Shown here piece after piece: positions 14,305 through 21,927 of a stretch of 26,660 bases of DNA. The DNA comes from Methanothrix harundinacea. Lineage in GTDB: Archaea > Halobacteriota > Methanosarcinia > Methanotrichales > Methanotrichaceae. Location of the stretch: assembly GCA_002502785.1 (NCBI GenBank), contig DAQG01000112.1:1-26660 (forward strand), given 5' to 3'. The notes below the pieces were generated by a model that worked only from the letters and a program-made list of their open reading frames with translations, ran no database searches and was not told the DNA's origin. A program made the position numbers and the translations under genes. Positions within the stretch are counted from its first letter, which is position 1; each line of letters begins with the position of its first letter.

Positions 14305-15999
14305 ATGGCAAGTTTAGGTGGACAGCCGATATTGATTCTAAGAGAAGGCGCTCGACGAGAGCGGGGAAAAGAGGCCATGTCTAACAACATCATGGCAGCC
14401 AGAGCCGTGGCCAAGGTGGTGCGAAGCACCCTTGGACCGAGAGGCATGGACAAGCTCCTCGTCGACACCATCGGTGATGTGACGATAACCAACGACGGCG
14501 TGACCATTCTTCGGGAGATGGAGGTGGAACACCCCGCCGCCAAGATGCTGGTGGAAGCCGCAAAAGCCCAGAACGACGTGGTGGGCGACGGGACCACCAC
14601 CGTGGCGATATTGACAGGAGAGCTTCTCAAGAGGGCGGAGGAGCTTATCGATGAGGGCGTCCACCCCACCATGATCGTCCAAGGCTACAGGATGGCCGCC
14701 GATAAGGCCATCGAGATTCTGGATGGGATGGCCCAGAAGGTCTCAACTAAAGACAGGGACCTATTGGAGAAGATAGCCCTCACCGCCATGACCGGAAAGC
14801 TCGCCGGAGCCCCTGACGTCAAGATCGCAAAGCACGCCGTGGACATGGTGCTGGCGGTGACCGAGGAGACCGACGAGGGCAAGAAGGTCGTCACCCTCAA
14901 GAACGTGATCGTAGAGAAGAAGACCGGAGAGAGCATGGAAGACTCCGAGCTCTTCCAGGGGATCATAATCGATAAAGAGCGGGTTCACTCCAACATGCCA
15001 AAGAAGGTCGAGAACGCCAAAATCGCCCTCCTCGGAACCCCTATCGAGGTCAGAGACACCGAGACCAAGGCCGAGATTTCCATAACCTCCTCAGACCAGT
15101 TCAAGATCTTCGCGAACCAAGAGAAGGAGGCGATCAAAAAGGTGGTGGACAAAGTGATAGCCACCGGCGCGAACGTCGTCTTCTGCCAGAAGGGGATCGA
15201 GGACCTGGCCCAAAGCTACCTCTCAAAAGCAGGGATCATGGCCTTCCGCAGGATCAGGAAGACCGACCTCAAGAAGCTGGCACGAGCCTCCGGCGGAAAC
15301 ATCGTGACAAACCTGGACGAGATGACCCCGAAAGATCTGGGTCACGCAGACCAGGTGGAAGAGAAGAAGGTGGGCGGAGCCCACATGACCTTTGTTACGG
15401 GCCTTGCCAAGGTGGGGACGGTATCGCTCCTCCTTCGTGGCGGAACCCAGCAGGTCGTCGACAGCCTCGAAAGGGCCCTGGACGACGCCCTTCACGCCGT
15501 CGCAGCAGCCATCGAGGACGGAACCCTCGTCGCAGGTGGCGGAGCTCCCGAGATCGAGCTCTACCTCAAGCTGAGAGAGTACTCCACGAACTTCAAGGGG
15601 AGAGAGCAGCTCGCCGTCGAGAAGTTCGCCGATGCGATGGCCGAGATCCCGAAGGCTCTGGCCGAGAATGCTGGCTTTGATGTCATAACCAAGCTGACGG
15701 ACATGAAGAGCAGCCACGAGGCCGGAATGAAGACCGGCGGCCTGAACGCCCTCGACGGAAAGGTCGTGGACATGTGGGCGATGGGGGTCGTCGAGCCCCT
15801 GCGGGTGAAGACCCAGGCGATCAAGTCCGCCACAGACGCCGCAAACCTGATCCTCAGGATCGATGACGTCATCGCCTCCAAGAGGACAGAGCAGCCTCCG
15901 GCGGGCGCAGGGATGGGCGGGATGCCCGGCGGAATGTGTGGGATGCCTGCAGGGATGGGCGGCATGGGTGGCATGGGGATGCCCCCAGGGATGATGTAA
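14305..15999 (+). CDS. thsA: Thermosome (group II chaperonin) subunit
   Basis: A 564-residue subunit of the archaeal hetero-oligomeric chaperonin that encloses and refolds proteins in an ATP-driven double ring. Conserved nucleotide-site motifs are present: TLGPRGMDK at 42-50, TNDGVTIL at 62-69, GDGTTT at 94-99, and a C-terminal GGGAPEIEL. The C terminus is the usual Gly/Met-rich tail, here with GGM repeats and one Cys. The start at ATG 14305 is set by GAAGGAGG at 14291-14298 and by family length (about 540-560); the upstream extension of the open frame to 14143 is spurious. It stands alone with its own promoter. The symbol assumes a single-type assignment; alpha and beta subunits cannot be separated from this sequence alone. 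Confidence 0.95.
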   Translation: MASLGGQPILILREGARRERGKEAMSNNIMAARAVAKVVRSTLGPRGMDKLLVDTIGDVTITNDGVTILREMEVEHPAAKMLVEAAKAQNDVVGDGTTTVAILTGELLKRAEELIDEGVHPTMIVQGYRMAADKAIEILDGMAQKVSTKDRDLLEKIALTAMTGKLAGAPDVKIAKHAVDMVLAVTEETDEGKKVVTLKNVIVEKKTGESMEDSELFQGIIIDKERVHSNMPKKVENAKIALLGTPIEVRDTETKAEISITSSDQFKIFANQEKEAIKKVVDKVIATGANVVFCQKGIEDLAQSYLSKAGIMAFRRIRKTDLKKLARASGGNIVTNLDEMTPKDLGHADQVEEKKVGGAHMTFVTGLAKVGTVSLLLRGGTQQVVDSLERALDDALHAVAAAIEDGTLVAGGGAPEIELYLKLREYSTNFKGREQLAVEKFADAMAEIPKALAENAGFDVITKLTDMKSSHEAGMKTGGLNALDGKVVDMWAMGVVEPLRVKTQAIKSATDAANLILRIDDVIASKRTEQPPAGAGMGGMPGGMCGMPAGMGGMGGMGMPPGMM

Positions 16000-16027
16000 A
16001 GGCTTAAAGGTTTGCGACGAAAATCGG

Positions 16028-16054
16028 ATCGGCCCCCGTCGGCTCGGGGCCGAT
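16028..16054 (+). terminator. Terminator-like hairpin after the thermosome gene
   Basis: ATCGGCCCC (16028-16036) pairs perfectly with GGGGCCGAT (16046-16054), 28 bp after the thermosome stop, with little T enrichment after it. The rest of 16055-16314 shows no convincing gene. Confidence 0.5.
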
Positions 16055-16314
16055 TTGCCCCACATATCCGAAGATGGGACGGCTCTGGCCCGACAGAAGA
16101 GGACCGAGGATCCAAGATCATATTCGACCTGATCTGCCTCCGCTACAAATCGACCCGGAATTCAGCGACGGGATTGGATCCGAAAACGCTCCTATTTCCG
16201 GCCCGTCTTCGACTTTTTTTCAACCGCTTCAAGTACTAAAAGTGCGCACTACTTTCGTTTTCGGCCGTTTTTACACTTAATAGATAAAATTGGGTTTTGG
16301 GATAAAGGCCCGCT

Positions 16315-16686
16315 TCACTTGAACACCAAGATGCCGCCGGAGGTGGAGTAGAGCTTTTTTCCCTTCATGATCCCGTATCCGAGCAGCATGGCCAGCCCAG
16401 AGCAAAGGACTACGATCCCCATGACCAGAAGCTCGAAGGTCAGGACGGTTTCAAGGCCCGCAAACCTGGCCAGGTTGGGAGAAATTATCAGGGACATTCC
16501 TGTCAGGGAGAGGAATAGGCCGCTGGATAGACGCCTCTCAAGCCTGGCGTCCAGAGTCTCCTCTTTGGCCCGCTCCGCGCCGCCCCTTTCCAGCATGTAC
16601 ATCTTCTTCTTGTGGTCCAGATAATAAACGAAGGCCAAGAACGGTATGCCTTCCATAATCAGCAGGAGGACGGGCCAGTCTGTCAC
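16315..16686 (-). CDS. Small membrane protein of unknown function (DUF6249-like topology)
   Basis: A 123-residue protein with an N-terminal membrane helix (about residues 5-23), a charged cytoplasmic loop (24-52, Lys/Glu/Arg-rich with HKKKMYMLERG), then two membrane helices (about 55-72 and 80-105) and a short basic tail. I do not recognise a specific family; the helix-charged loop-two-helix layout resembles DUF6249-type proteins. The start is GTG 16686, preceded by AGGGTG about 8 bases upstream. It is transcribed toward the thermosome gene, so the two are convergent. Function unknown. Confidence 0.6.
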   Translation of the reverse strand: MTDWPVLLLIMEGIPFLAFVYYLDHKKKMYMLERGGAERAKEETLDARLERRLSSGLFLSLTGMSLIISPNLARFAGLETVLTFELLVMGIVVLCSGLAMLLGYGIMKGKKLYSTSGGILVFK

Positions 16687-16717
16687 GATTTTACACCCTA
16701 CTGGCCTATCTGAGTTC

Positions 16718-16730
16718 CCATAAATAATCC
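16718..16730 (-). promoter_or_regulatory. TATA box for the small membrane protein
   Basis: On the minus strand, GGATTATTTATGG lies about 32-44 bp before the GTG at 16686. The predicted start is near 16697, giving a leader of about ten bases that includes AGGGTG. Confidence 0.45.
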
Positions 16731-17188
16731 TTTCGCACGACTTTCCAAATATGTAATAACAATTGATTCATGGGCTGGAATATACAAGGATTCGTATAGA
16801 ATTGGGGTACACAATCTACTTTTCCAGAGACGAAGTCGGAGGCTGGATAGGATCGCCAAACAGTTTTTAATCTTGATAAGAAGTGCCCAGTGGACACCTC
16901 AAATTACACAAATACATCAAACCTGATCAATTTTCCGTATCGAGAAACGGAAGATGCCCAATAACGTGTTGCGATTTGGCAGCAATATCCATGCTAGAAT
17001 ATTTATAATTACTAAATATTAGCTAAACGTCGTTCTTATGGAAAACTCCGCAGCTCTGCTGCTGGTAGAGCTGTTTAAAATCCGAGATAAATCAAGTTGA
17101 AAGGGCACTATAAGGTCTGGAAGATCCACCACAAAGATTCTTTCGATCGTTATACGCCTTCGGAGCCAAGAAACATATCACAACCTCA
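16731..17188. other. AT-rich gene-poor spacer with possible frameshifted small ORF
   Basis: This ~460-bp stretch is AT-rich compared with the surrounding genes. It contains TTCCGT/ACGGAA (16933-16952) and CAGCTCT/AGAGCTG (17051-17073) inverted repeats. A good TATA-like TTTATAATTACT lies near 17001-17012, and just after it an ATG at 17038-17040 opens a 20-codon frame (MENSAALLLVELFKIRDKSS). A one-base shift would continue it as LKGHYKVWKIHHKDSFDRY to a TGA at the edge of the amylase duplication. This looks like the remains of a small gene, but I cannot name it. Confidence 0.25.
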
Positions 17189-17847
17189 TTGATTAAATAT
17201 TTATTGAACTTGATAGACAATATATAAGCATACCATTTATCCCGTCTCTCTGGTTTGGCAGAGGTTTCACCAAAGCCGACGAAGATGCTCGCGATCCCGG
17301 TGAGATCTCATGACTGGCGTCTGTCTCAGTTTAGAGATTCATCGGCCTTTGAGGCTCAGAAAGGACTTTTTCTGGGGTGGCTCGCCCCTGAAGAATATCA
17401 ATCCTGATCAGATCTCCGACTTCTACTTCGATGAACCGGAGAATCGAAGGATATTCGACCGCCTCGCAGAGAAGTGCTACCTTCCGACAAACGAGATAGT
17501 ACTTGAGGAGAATAAAGCGGCACCAGGATTCAGAGCGCCCCTTCAAGGCGGCCTACAGCTTCACGGGGATCTTTCTAGATCGGTGTGAAAGGTACAACCC
17601 CAGGGTTCTGGAATACTTCGCCAGGCACGTCGATACCGGGATGGTGCAGGTGATTGAGAGACCTACCACCACTCTCTCGCCAGCCTCTACGAGGACTGCA
17701 ACGAGTTTAGAGAGCAGGTCAGAATGCACCGGGAGAGGGTCTGGGACGCTTTCGGCGTGAAGCCCGGGATCTTCGTGAACACGGAGCTTCTCTACGACGA
17801 TCGGATCGCTGGTATCGTCGAGGGTATGGACTACGCCGGGGGATCTT
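17189..17847 (+). pseudogene. Truncated duplicate of the GH57 amylase promoter, leader and 5' coding region
   Basis: From TTGATTAAATATTTATTG at 17189 the sequence follows 20259 onward at a constant offset of 3070 bp, through the promoter, leader and ATG (17310 against 20380). It continues to about codon 177 of the amylase and then stops matching at 17841-17847. Coding is broken by a one-base insertion near 17512 (GAGGAGAATAAAG against GAGGAGATAAAG) and a compensating one-base deletion near 17665 (GAGAGACC against GAGCAGACC). The fragment keeps the residue equivalent to the proposed nucleophile but lacks the second catalytic region, so it cannot be an enzyme. Many substitutions are C/G to T/A, as expected for an unselected copy. 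The promoter is largely preserved and might still fire. Confidence 0.85.
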
Positions 17848-18748
17848 GAGTTCGCACTCGATCTCCTTATTTGCGGCGATCTTTGCCAGCACCTTCGCCT
17901 CGGCGTCGATGACGTTCCATATCCCGCCCATCTTGTTGCAGACTGGGCCGCCCTCGTCGCCCGCCAGAATTGCCCAGCACTTTGTCATGATGATCAGAGC
18001 TCCTGCCGATTTACGGATAGGGCAAGAGGATCGAGACCCCATCCCGTCGTCGGATATGTCAAGGACCTTTATGCTGCTGGAGATCTTCGAACCTCTCATC
18101 TTCATGATGTAGATCGATCTGAACATGTTGTTTCCGATCCTCTCCCTCTTGAGGATGGTGCAGGAGTCCGCCCCGTACTCTATGATCTGGGTCATGCCGA
18201 AGGCTGCGCCGATGGTGATCATCGCCGTAACTCCGATGGACCTCAGGTTGCCGAAGAGGTCGTCGGCAAGAGACCTCATCACGAAGGGCGTACTCGATGG
18301 CGGTGAAGAAGGCCATGAGGTCGTCGATCAGGACTCTCTGGGGCTTCTCCCCCCGCACCTTCTTGTCCACAAGTTTTCTGAAGTTTATCAGGAAATCGAT
18401 GGGTTCGGTCTCGATGCTCTTCTGGAGCCTGGGAATGGGGTCGGTGACGTCCACCATCACGAGCTTTCCCTCCACCTCCAGCTTCCAGAAATCCCACTTG
18501 AAGGAGGAGTACATCTCTCACTTCAGAAATTCGGCGCTCTCCAAGGGCATGATGGTCATCCCCTTCTCGCCGTTTTTGATCCCCTCATATATGAACTGGG
18601 TGGCGAAGACGGTCTTTCCGCTTCCCGACGCCCCCGTGATGGTGTTGACGGTCCCTCTGTGAAATCCTCCGTTCACCAGGTCGTCGAACCCCGGTATCCC
18701 CAAAGGAACCTTTTCGTATGATTTTGACGTTTCGTTTACTTTTTCCAC
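17846..18748 (-). pseudogene. KaiC-like/RecA-fold ATPase pseudogene
   Basis: The minus-strand reading starts at GTG 18748 with PLGIPGFDDLVNGGFHRGTV and Walker A GASGSGKT, typical of archaeal KaiC-domain ATPases (gas-vesicle GvpD/KaiC-like). It stops at an in-frame TGA (18518-18520) after AEFLK and continues in the same frame as EMYSSFKWDFWKLE, with a Walker B-like RVLIDDL. It then needs a frame change between about 18275 and 18295 to continue as MRSLADDLFGNLRSIGVTAM and IMKMRGSKISSSIKVLDI. Past about 18000 I cannot match it to KaiC. It ends where it meets the amylase fragment, tail to tail, with the shared bases GATCTT at the junction. The product is surely not made whole. Homologues are signalling or regulatory ATPases. 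Confidence 0.8.
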
Positions 18749-18805
18749 TCCTGGGTGTCTATATTCGCCCGAGAGTAATTATTTTTACCGGTGAAGACCA
18801 AAAAG

Positions 18806-18857
18806 GCTTTTGATCAAAAAGCAAAAGGGGGAGGGCTGAGACGATCGATCGTCTCAG
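18806..18857 (-). terminator. Terminator of the GNAT gene
   Basis: A perfect 22-bp palindrome (18836-18857, half-site CTGAGACGATC) lies 25 bp after the acetyltransferase stop. It is followed on the minus strand by a C-run and T-rich CTTTTGCTTTTTG, and a second palindrome, GCTTTT...AAAAGC, lies at 18806-18822. Together they look like an intrinsic terminator. Confidence 0.5.
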
Positions 18858-18881
18858 GGCGGTCTACTTCCTGTGATCTTC

Positions 18882-20162
18882 TCAGTACTGCTCGTAGACC
18901 CAAGATCTCTCGGCAGGAAAGAGGGCCTCGATGAGGCGGATGGTCTTATCTGAGGCTCCGTCCATGCCAGAACCGACATACAGCATCGCCGGAAAGATGT
19001 CGGGTCTCGTGTACTGAAGCTCTCGCCAACTCCGATGACCGAGGACAAAGGGAGCAAAGAGGTCGTCACTTAAGAAGAAGGTTTTATCGCACTCCCCTTC
19101 GCTGCCGGAGCTGACAGCCTCAAGACGCCCATCCAACCAGCTGAGGTCGATATGTTCGGTATAAAAATCGAGCCTCAATACCCCGGTGAACCCTGCGAAG
19201 CTGCTCTCCTTCAGGCGCGCCTCGAGGACGGGGGCCATTTTTTCGAGGAGCCTCTTCTTGTCTGGAACTTTAATCTGCCAGGCGTAGGGCCTTCCGCTGG
19301 ACGCCCCGAAGGATAAAGCCGTCTTTGCCGCGATCGACTCGCTGGAGAGGTTCAGCCGGATGAACGGCTTTCCCCGTTCAGCGGCCTTTTTCTTGCAGAA
19401 GGCGAGCATATTTATCAGTCCGTCGTCGGAAATCCCCTCGCTTATCTCGCTCACGATGAGGCCGGCTCCGAAGCCCTCCCAGGGAATTCTGAAATAGTAC
19501 TTCTCTTCCGCTCCTTTCCCTTCCACGATCCAGAACTCAGAGCCGTATTCGGTCATCTGGCTGTACGTCAGAAGGTACTTCCAGTGATCATCGTCCCTAT
19601 AGACTGAGAGGAAGTTCGATCTTCGATATCGCTCGTCCTCTCCGGCGAGAAAGGGCATGTCGCCCGTCCCGGCGAGCCGAAACTCGTAGGCCTCGTCGGC
19701 GGCCAAATTGGGCACCAGATGAAGGTGGATGTCGATGTGGGTCTCAAGGGGGATTGAATAGTGATATCCGAAGCGGTGATAAAATCCCGGTATCCCCTGA
19801 ACCACGGAGAGGTCAAACCCCTCCTCTTCGAGGGTCGCCTCGAACTCCCGGCTGAGGAGCTTCATGAGCCCCTTGTTCCTGTGCCCCTCTCGGGTTCCGA
19901 CTATACCCCTCTCAGCGACCTTGAGCTTGATTCCCGCCATCTCCCAGGTCCAGGGGATGAGGGCAAAGGCCGCCGCGATCTCTCCCGTCTCTATGTCAGC
20001 GGCGATGAACCAGCGCTTGTTTTCCATCCCCGGAAGGTGGAGAGATACCGTCTCGGCGAATCCCCCCACCTCCTGGGGGTGGAATATCTCGTTGAAATGG
20101 TCGCGGAGCTTCCCGACGTCCTCGCGGGATTCGGCCCGCCTTATTCTGTAATTTGAGTTCAT
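18882..20162 (-). CDS. GNAT acetyltransferase, Eis-like (GNAT plus SCP2-like C-terminal domain)
   Basis: A 426-residue protein if started at ATG 20162. The acetyl-CoA motif is GIVGTREGHRNKGL at about 86-99, with the preceding GNAT strand LKVAERGIVGT. A second, degenerate GNAT-like region follows (about 160-290), and a C-terminal domain (about 310-426) resembles the SCP2-like domain of Eis/COG4552 acetyltransferases. Members N-acetylate amino groups on small molecules or proteins; the substrate is not predictable. The start at 20162 is preferred over the in-frame 20234 because a TATA box (CTATAAAACC, 20179-20188) lies between them and would make the mRNA nearly leaderless. It is divergent from the glycogen operon and ends in a strong palindrome. 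Confidence 0.78.
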   Translation of the reverse strand: MNSNYRIRRAESREDVGKLRDHFNEIFHPQEVGGFAETVSLHLPGMENKRWFIAADIETGEIAAAFALIPWTWEMAGIKLKVAERGIVGTREGHRNKGLMKLLSREFEATLEEEGFDLSVVQGIPGFYHRFGYHYSIPLETHIDIHLHLVPNLAADEAYEFRLAGTGDMPFLAGEDERYRRSNFLSVYRDDDHWKYLLTYSQMTEYGSEFWIVEGKGAEEKYYFRIPWEGFGAGLIVSEISEGISDDGLINMLAFCKKKAAERGKPFIRLNLSSESIAAKTALSFGASSGRPYAWQIKVPDKKRLLEKMAPVLEARLKESSFAGFTGVLRLDFYTEHIDLSWLDGRLEAVSSGSEGECDKTFFLSDDLFAPFVLGHRSWRELQYTRPDIFPAMLYVGSGMDGASDKTIRLIEALFPAERSWVYEQY

Positions 20163-20258
20163 GAATTTAATTCCCTCGGTTTTATAGTGTCTATCGTCCA
20201 CCGCGAAGATTCTGCCGATCGCCGGGTGGCTCAAGAGTCGAGATGGATCTCGACCCCG

Positions 20259-20334
20259 TTGATTAAATATTTATTGAACTTGATGGGAAATATATTACCA
20301 TGCCATTTTTCCCGCCCCTCCGATCCCGTGGAGG
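20259..20334 (+). promoter_or_regulatory. Promoter and leader hairpin of the glycogen operon
   Basis: TATA-like TTAAATATTTATTG (20262-20275) and AAATATATTACC (20288-20299) precede a leader with CCTCC (20317-20321) pairing with GGAGG (20330-20334). In the duplicated copy at 17247-17264 the stem is TCTCT against AGAGG: one C-G pair became T-A and another became a wobble, so pairing is retained. The ATG is at 20380 behind GGTGAGG at 20370-20376. Confidence 0.45.
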
Positions 20335-20379
20335 CTCCATCAGGGCCGACGAAGATCTCAACGATCCCGGTGAGGTCTC

Positions 20380-21927
20380 ATGACCGACGTCTGCCTCTGC
20401 TTCGAGGTCCACCAGCCCTTGAGGCTCCGAAAGGACTTCTTCTGGGGCGGCTCGCCCATGAGGAGGATCGAGCCCGACGAGATCTCCGATTTCTACTTCG
20501 ACGACCCGGAGAACCGGAGGATATTCGACCGCGTCGCCGAGAAGTGCTATCTTCCGACAAACGAGATCATACTTGAGGAGATAAAGCGGCACCAGGATTC
20601 AGAGCGACCCTTCAAGGCGGCCTACAGCTTCTCGGGGATCTTTCTAGATCAGTGCGAAAGGTACAACCCCAGGGTTCTGGAATCCTTCGCCAGGCTCGTC
20701 GATACCGGGATGGTGGAGGTGATGGAGCAGACCTACCACCACTCTCTCGCAAGCCTCTACGAGGACGGAAGGGAGTTTGCTGAGCAGGTGAAAATGCACC
20801 GGGAGAGGGTCTGGGACGCTTTCGGCGTGAAGCCTCGGATCTTCGAGAACACGGAGCTTCTCTACGACGATCGGATCGCGAAGGTCGTAGAGGGCATGGG
20901 CTACGCCGGGATCTTCGCCGAGGGGGTCATAGCCCCTCCAAACCACGTCTATAGGCCGGAGGGGTGCGAGAAGATCTCTCTACTCCTCCGGGACTACCAG
21001 ATCACCGACGACATGGGATTTCGGTTCTCGGCTCGGTGGTGGAGCGAGTACCCACTTACAGCCGTCAAGTACGCATCCTGGATCGCGGCAAAGCCCGGAG
21101 AGTGCGTAAACATCTTCTGCGACTACGAGACCTTCGGCGAGCACCAGTGGGCCGACACCGGGATCTTCGAGTTTTTGAAGTTCCTCCCCGACGAGATCCT
21201 GAAGTGGGAGCACCTGAGGTTTGCAACTCCCAGCGGCGTGGTGGATAAAAATCCGCCCATCGAGATCATAAGCGTTCCAAAGACCACATCCTGGGCCGAC
21301 ATCGAAAGAGACACCAGCTGCTGGCTTGGAAACACTCTACAGTGGGCTTGCTATTCCTACCACAGAAGGCTTGAGGGCCCGATAAAGGAGAGCGGGGACC
21401 AGCTTCTCCTGGACGCCTGGAGGACCCTGGGCCTTTCAGACCACCTCTACTACGCCTTCACTCACGGAGGCGGACCCGGCGAGGTCCACAACTACTTCAG
21501 CCCGTACGGCAGCCCCTACGATGCCGCAATCACCTTCTTCTCCGTCCTCTCAGACCTCCACTTTCGGGTGAAGTCCTGGGTCAATGCCGCTGACGATCCC
21601 TTCCTCTTCTCGAAGGGGGTCGACATCTTCACGGGAGATTCAGCCTGGGGCCGGAGAAGCCTGAAGGAAGTTCTGGAAAATGTGGAGACCGAATCCCTCG
21701 AATATCACGCGAAGAGGGGAGACCTCTCGGCCTGGGCGAGGTGGGGCCTCCACGATGACGACCTCGCCGGGCGGCTCGAAGAGACCGAAAGCCTCCAGGG
21801 AGATGGGCTGAGAGATGCCCTTCTGGAGGCGGTGAATGAAACCCGGAGCAGAGGCAGATCGGAGAGAAAGAAGGCGGGTCGAGGTCAAAAGAAGGTCGAT
21901 TCGGAAAGCGGGAGGAAGAAGAGATGA
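20380..21927 (+). CDS. Glycoside hydrolase family 57 alpha-amylase
   Basis: A 515-residue cytoplasmic enzyme of GH57, the family of archaeal alpha-amylases and glucanotransferases. Conserved regions are visible in order: HQP at 11-13, IFENTELLYDD at 154-164 with the expected nucleophile Glu159, FCDYETFGEHQW at 246-257 with the expected acid/base Asp248, and WLGNTLQW near 320. It should cleave alpha-1,4 bonds of glycogen or maltodextrin; exact specificity is not decidable here. The last ~25 residues are Lys/Arg/Gly-rich, probably disordered. Its TGA overlaps the ATG of the debranching enzyme (ATGA at 21924-21927), so both are co-translated. A broken copy of its 5' part lies 3 kb upstream. GGTGAGG at 20370-20376 supports the start. 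Confidence 0.9.
   Translation: MTDVCLCFEVHQPLRLRKDFFWGGSPMRRIEPDEISDFYFDDPENRRIFDRVAEKCYLPTNEIILEEIKRHQDSERPFKAAYSFSGIFLDQCERYNPRVLESFARLVDTGMVEVMEQTYHHSLASLYEDGREFAEQVKMHRERVWDAFGVKPRIFENTELLYDDRIAKVVEGMGYAGIFAEGVIAPPNHVYRPEGCEKISLLLRDYQITDDMGFRFSARWWSEYPLTAVKYASWIAAKPGECVNIFCDYETFGEHQWADTGIFEFLKFLPDEILKWEHLRFATPSGVVDKNPPIEIISVPKTTSWADIERDTSCWLGNTLQWACYSYHRRLEGPIKESGDQLLLDAWRTLGLSDHLYYAFTHGGGPGEVHNYFSPYGSPYDAAITFFSVLSDLHFRVKSWVNAADDPFLFSKGVDIFTGDSAWGRRSLKEVLENVETESLEYHAKRGDLSAWARWGLHDDDLAGRLEETESLQGDGLRDALLEAVNETRSRGRSERKKAGRGQKKVDSESGRKKR

Noticed and set aside
16706..16897. 63-codon minus-strand frame in the AT-rich spacer
   Set aside because: No family resemblance, no good binding site, and it overlaps the promoter of the gene at 16686.
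18518..18520. TGA as a selenocysteine codon
   Set aside because: The downstream frameshift and 3' truncation show a dead gene, and the position is not one where the family needs a redox residue.
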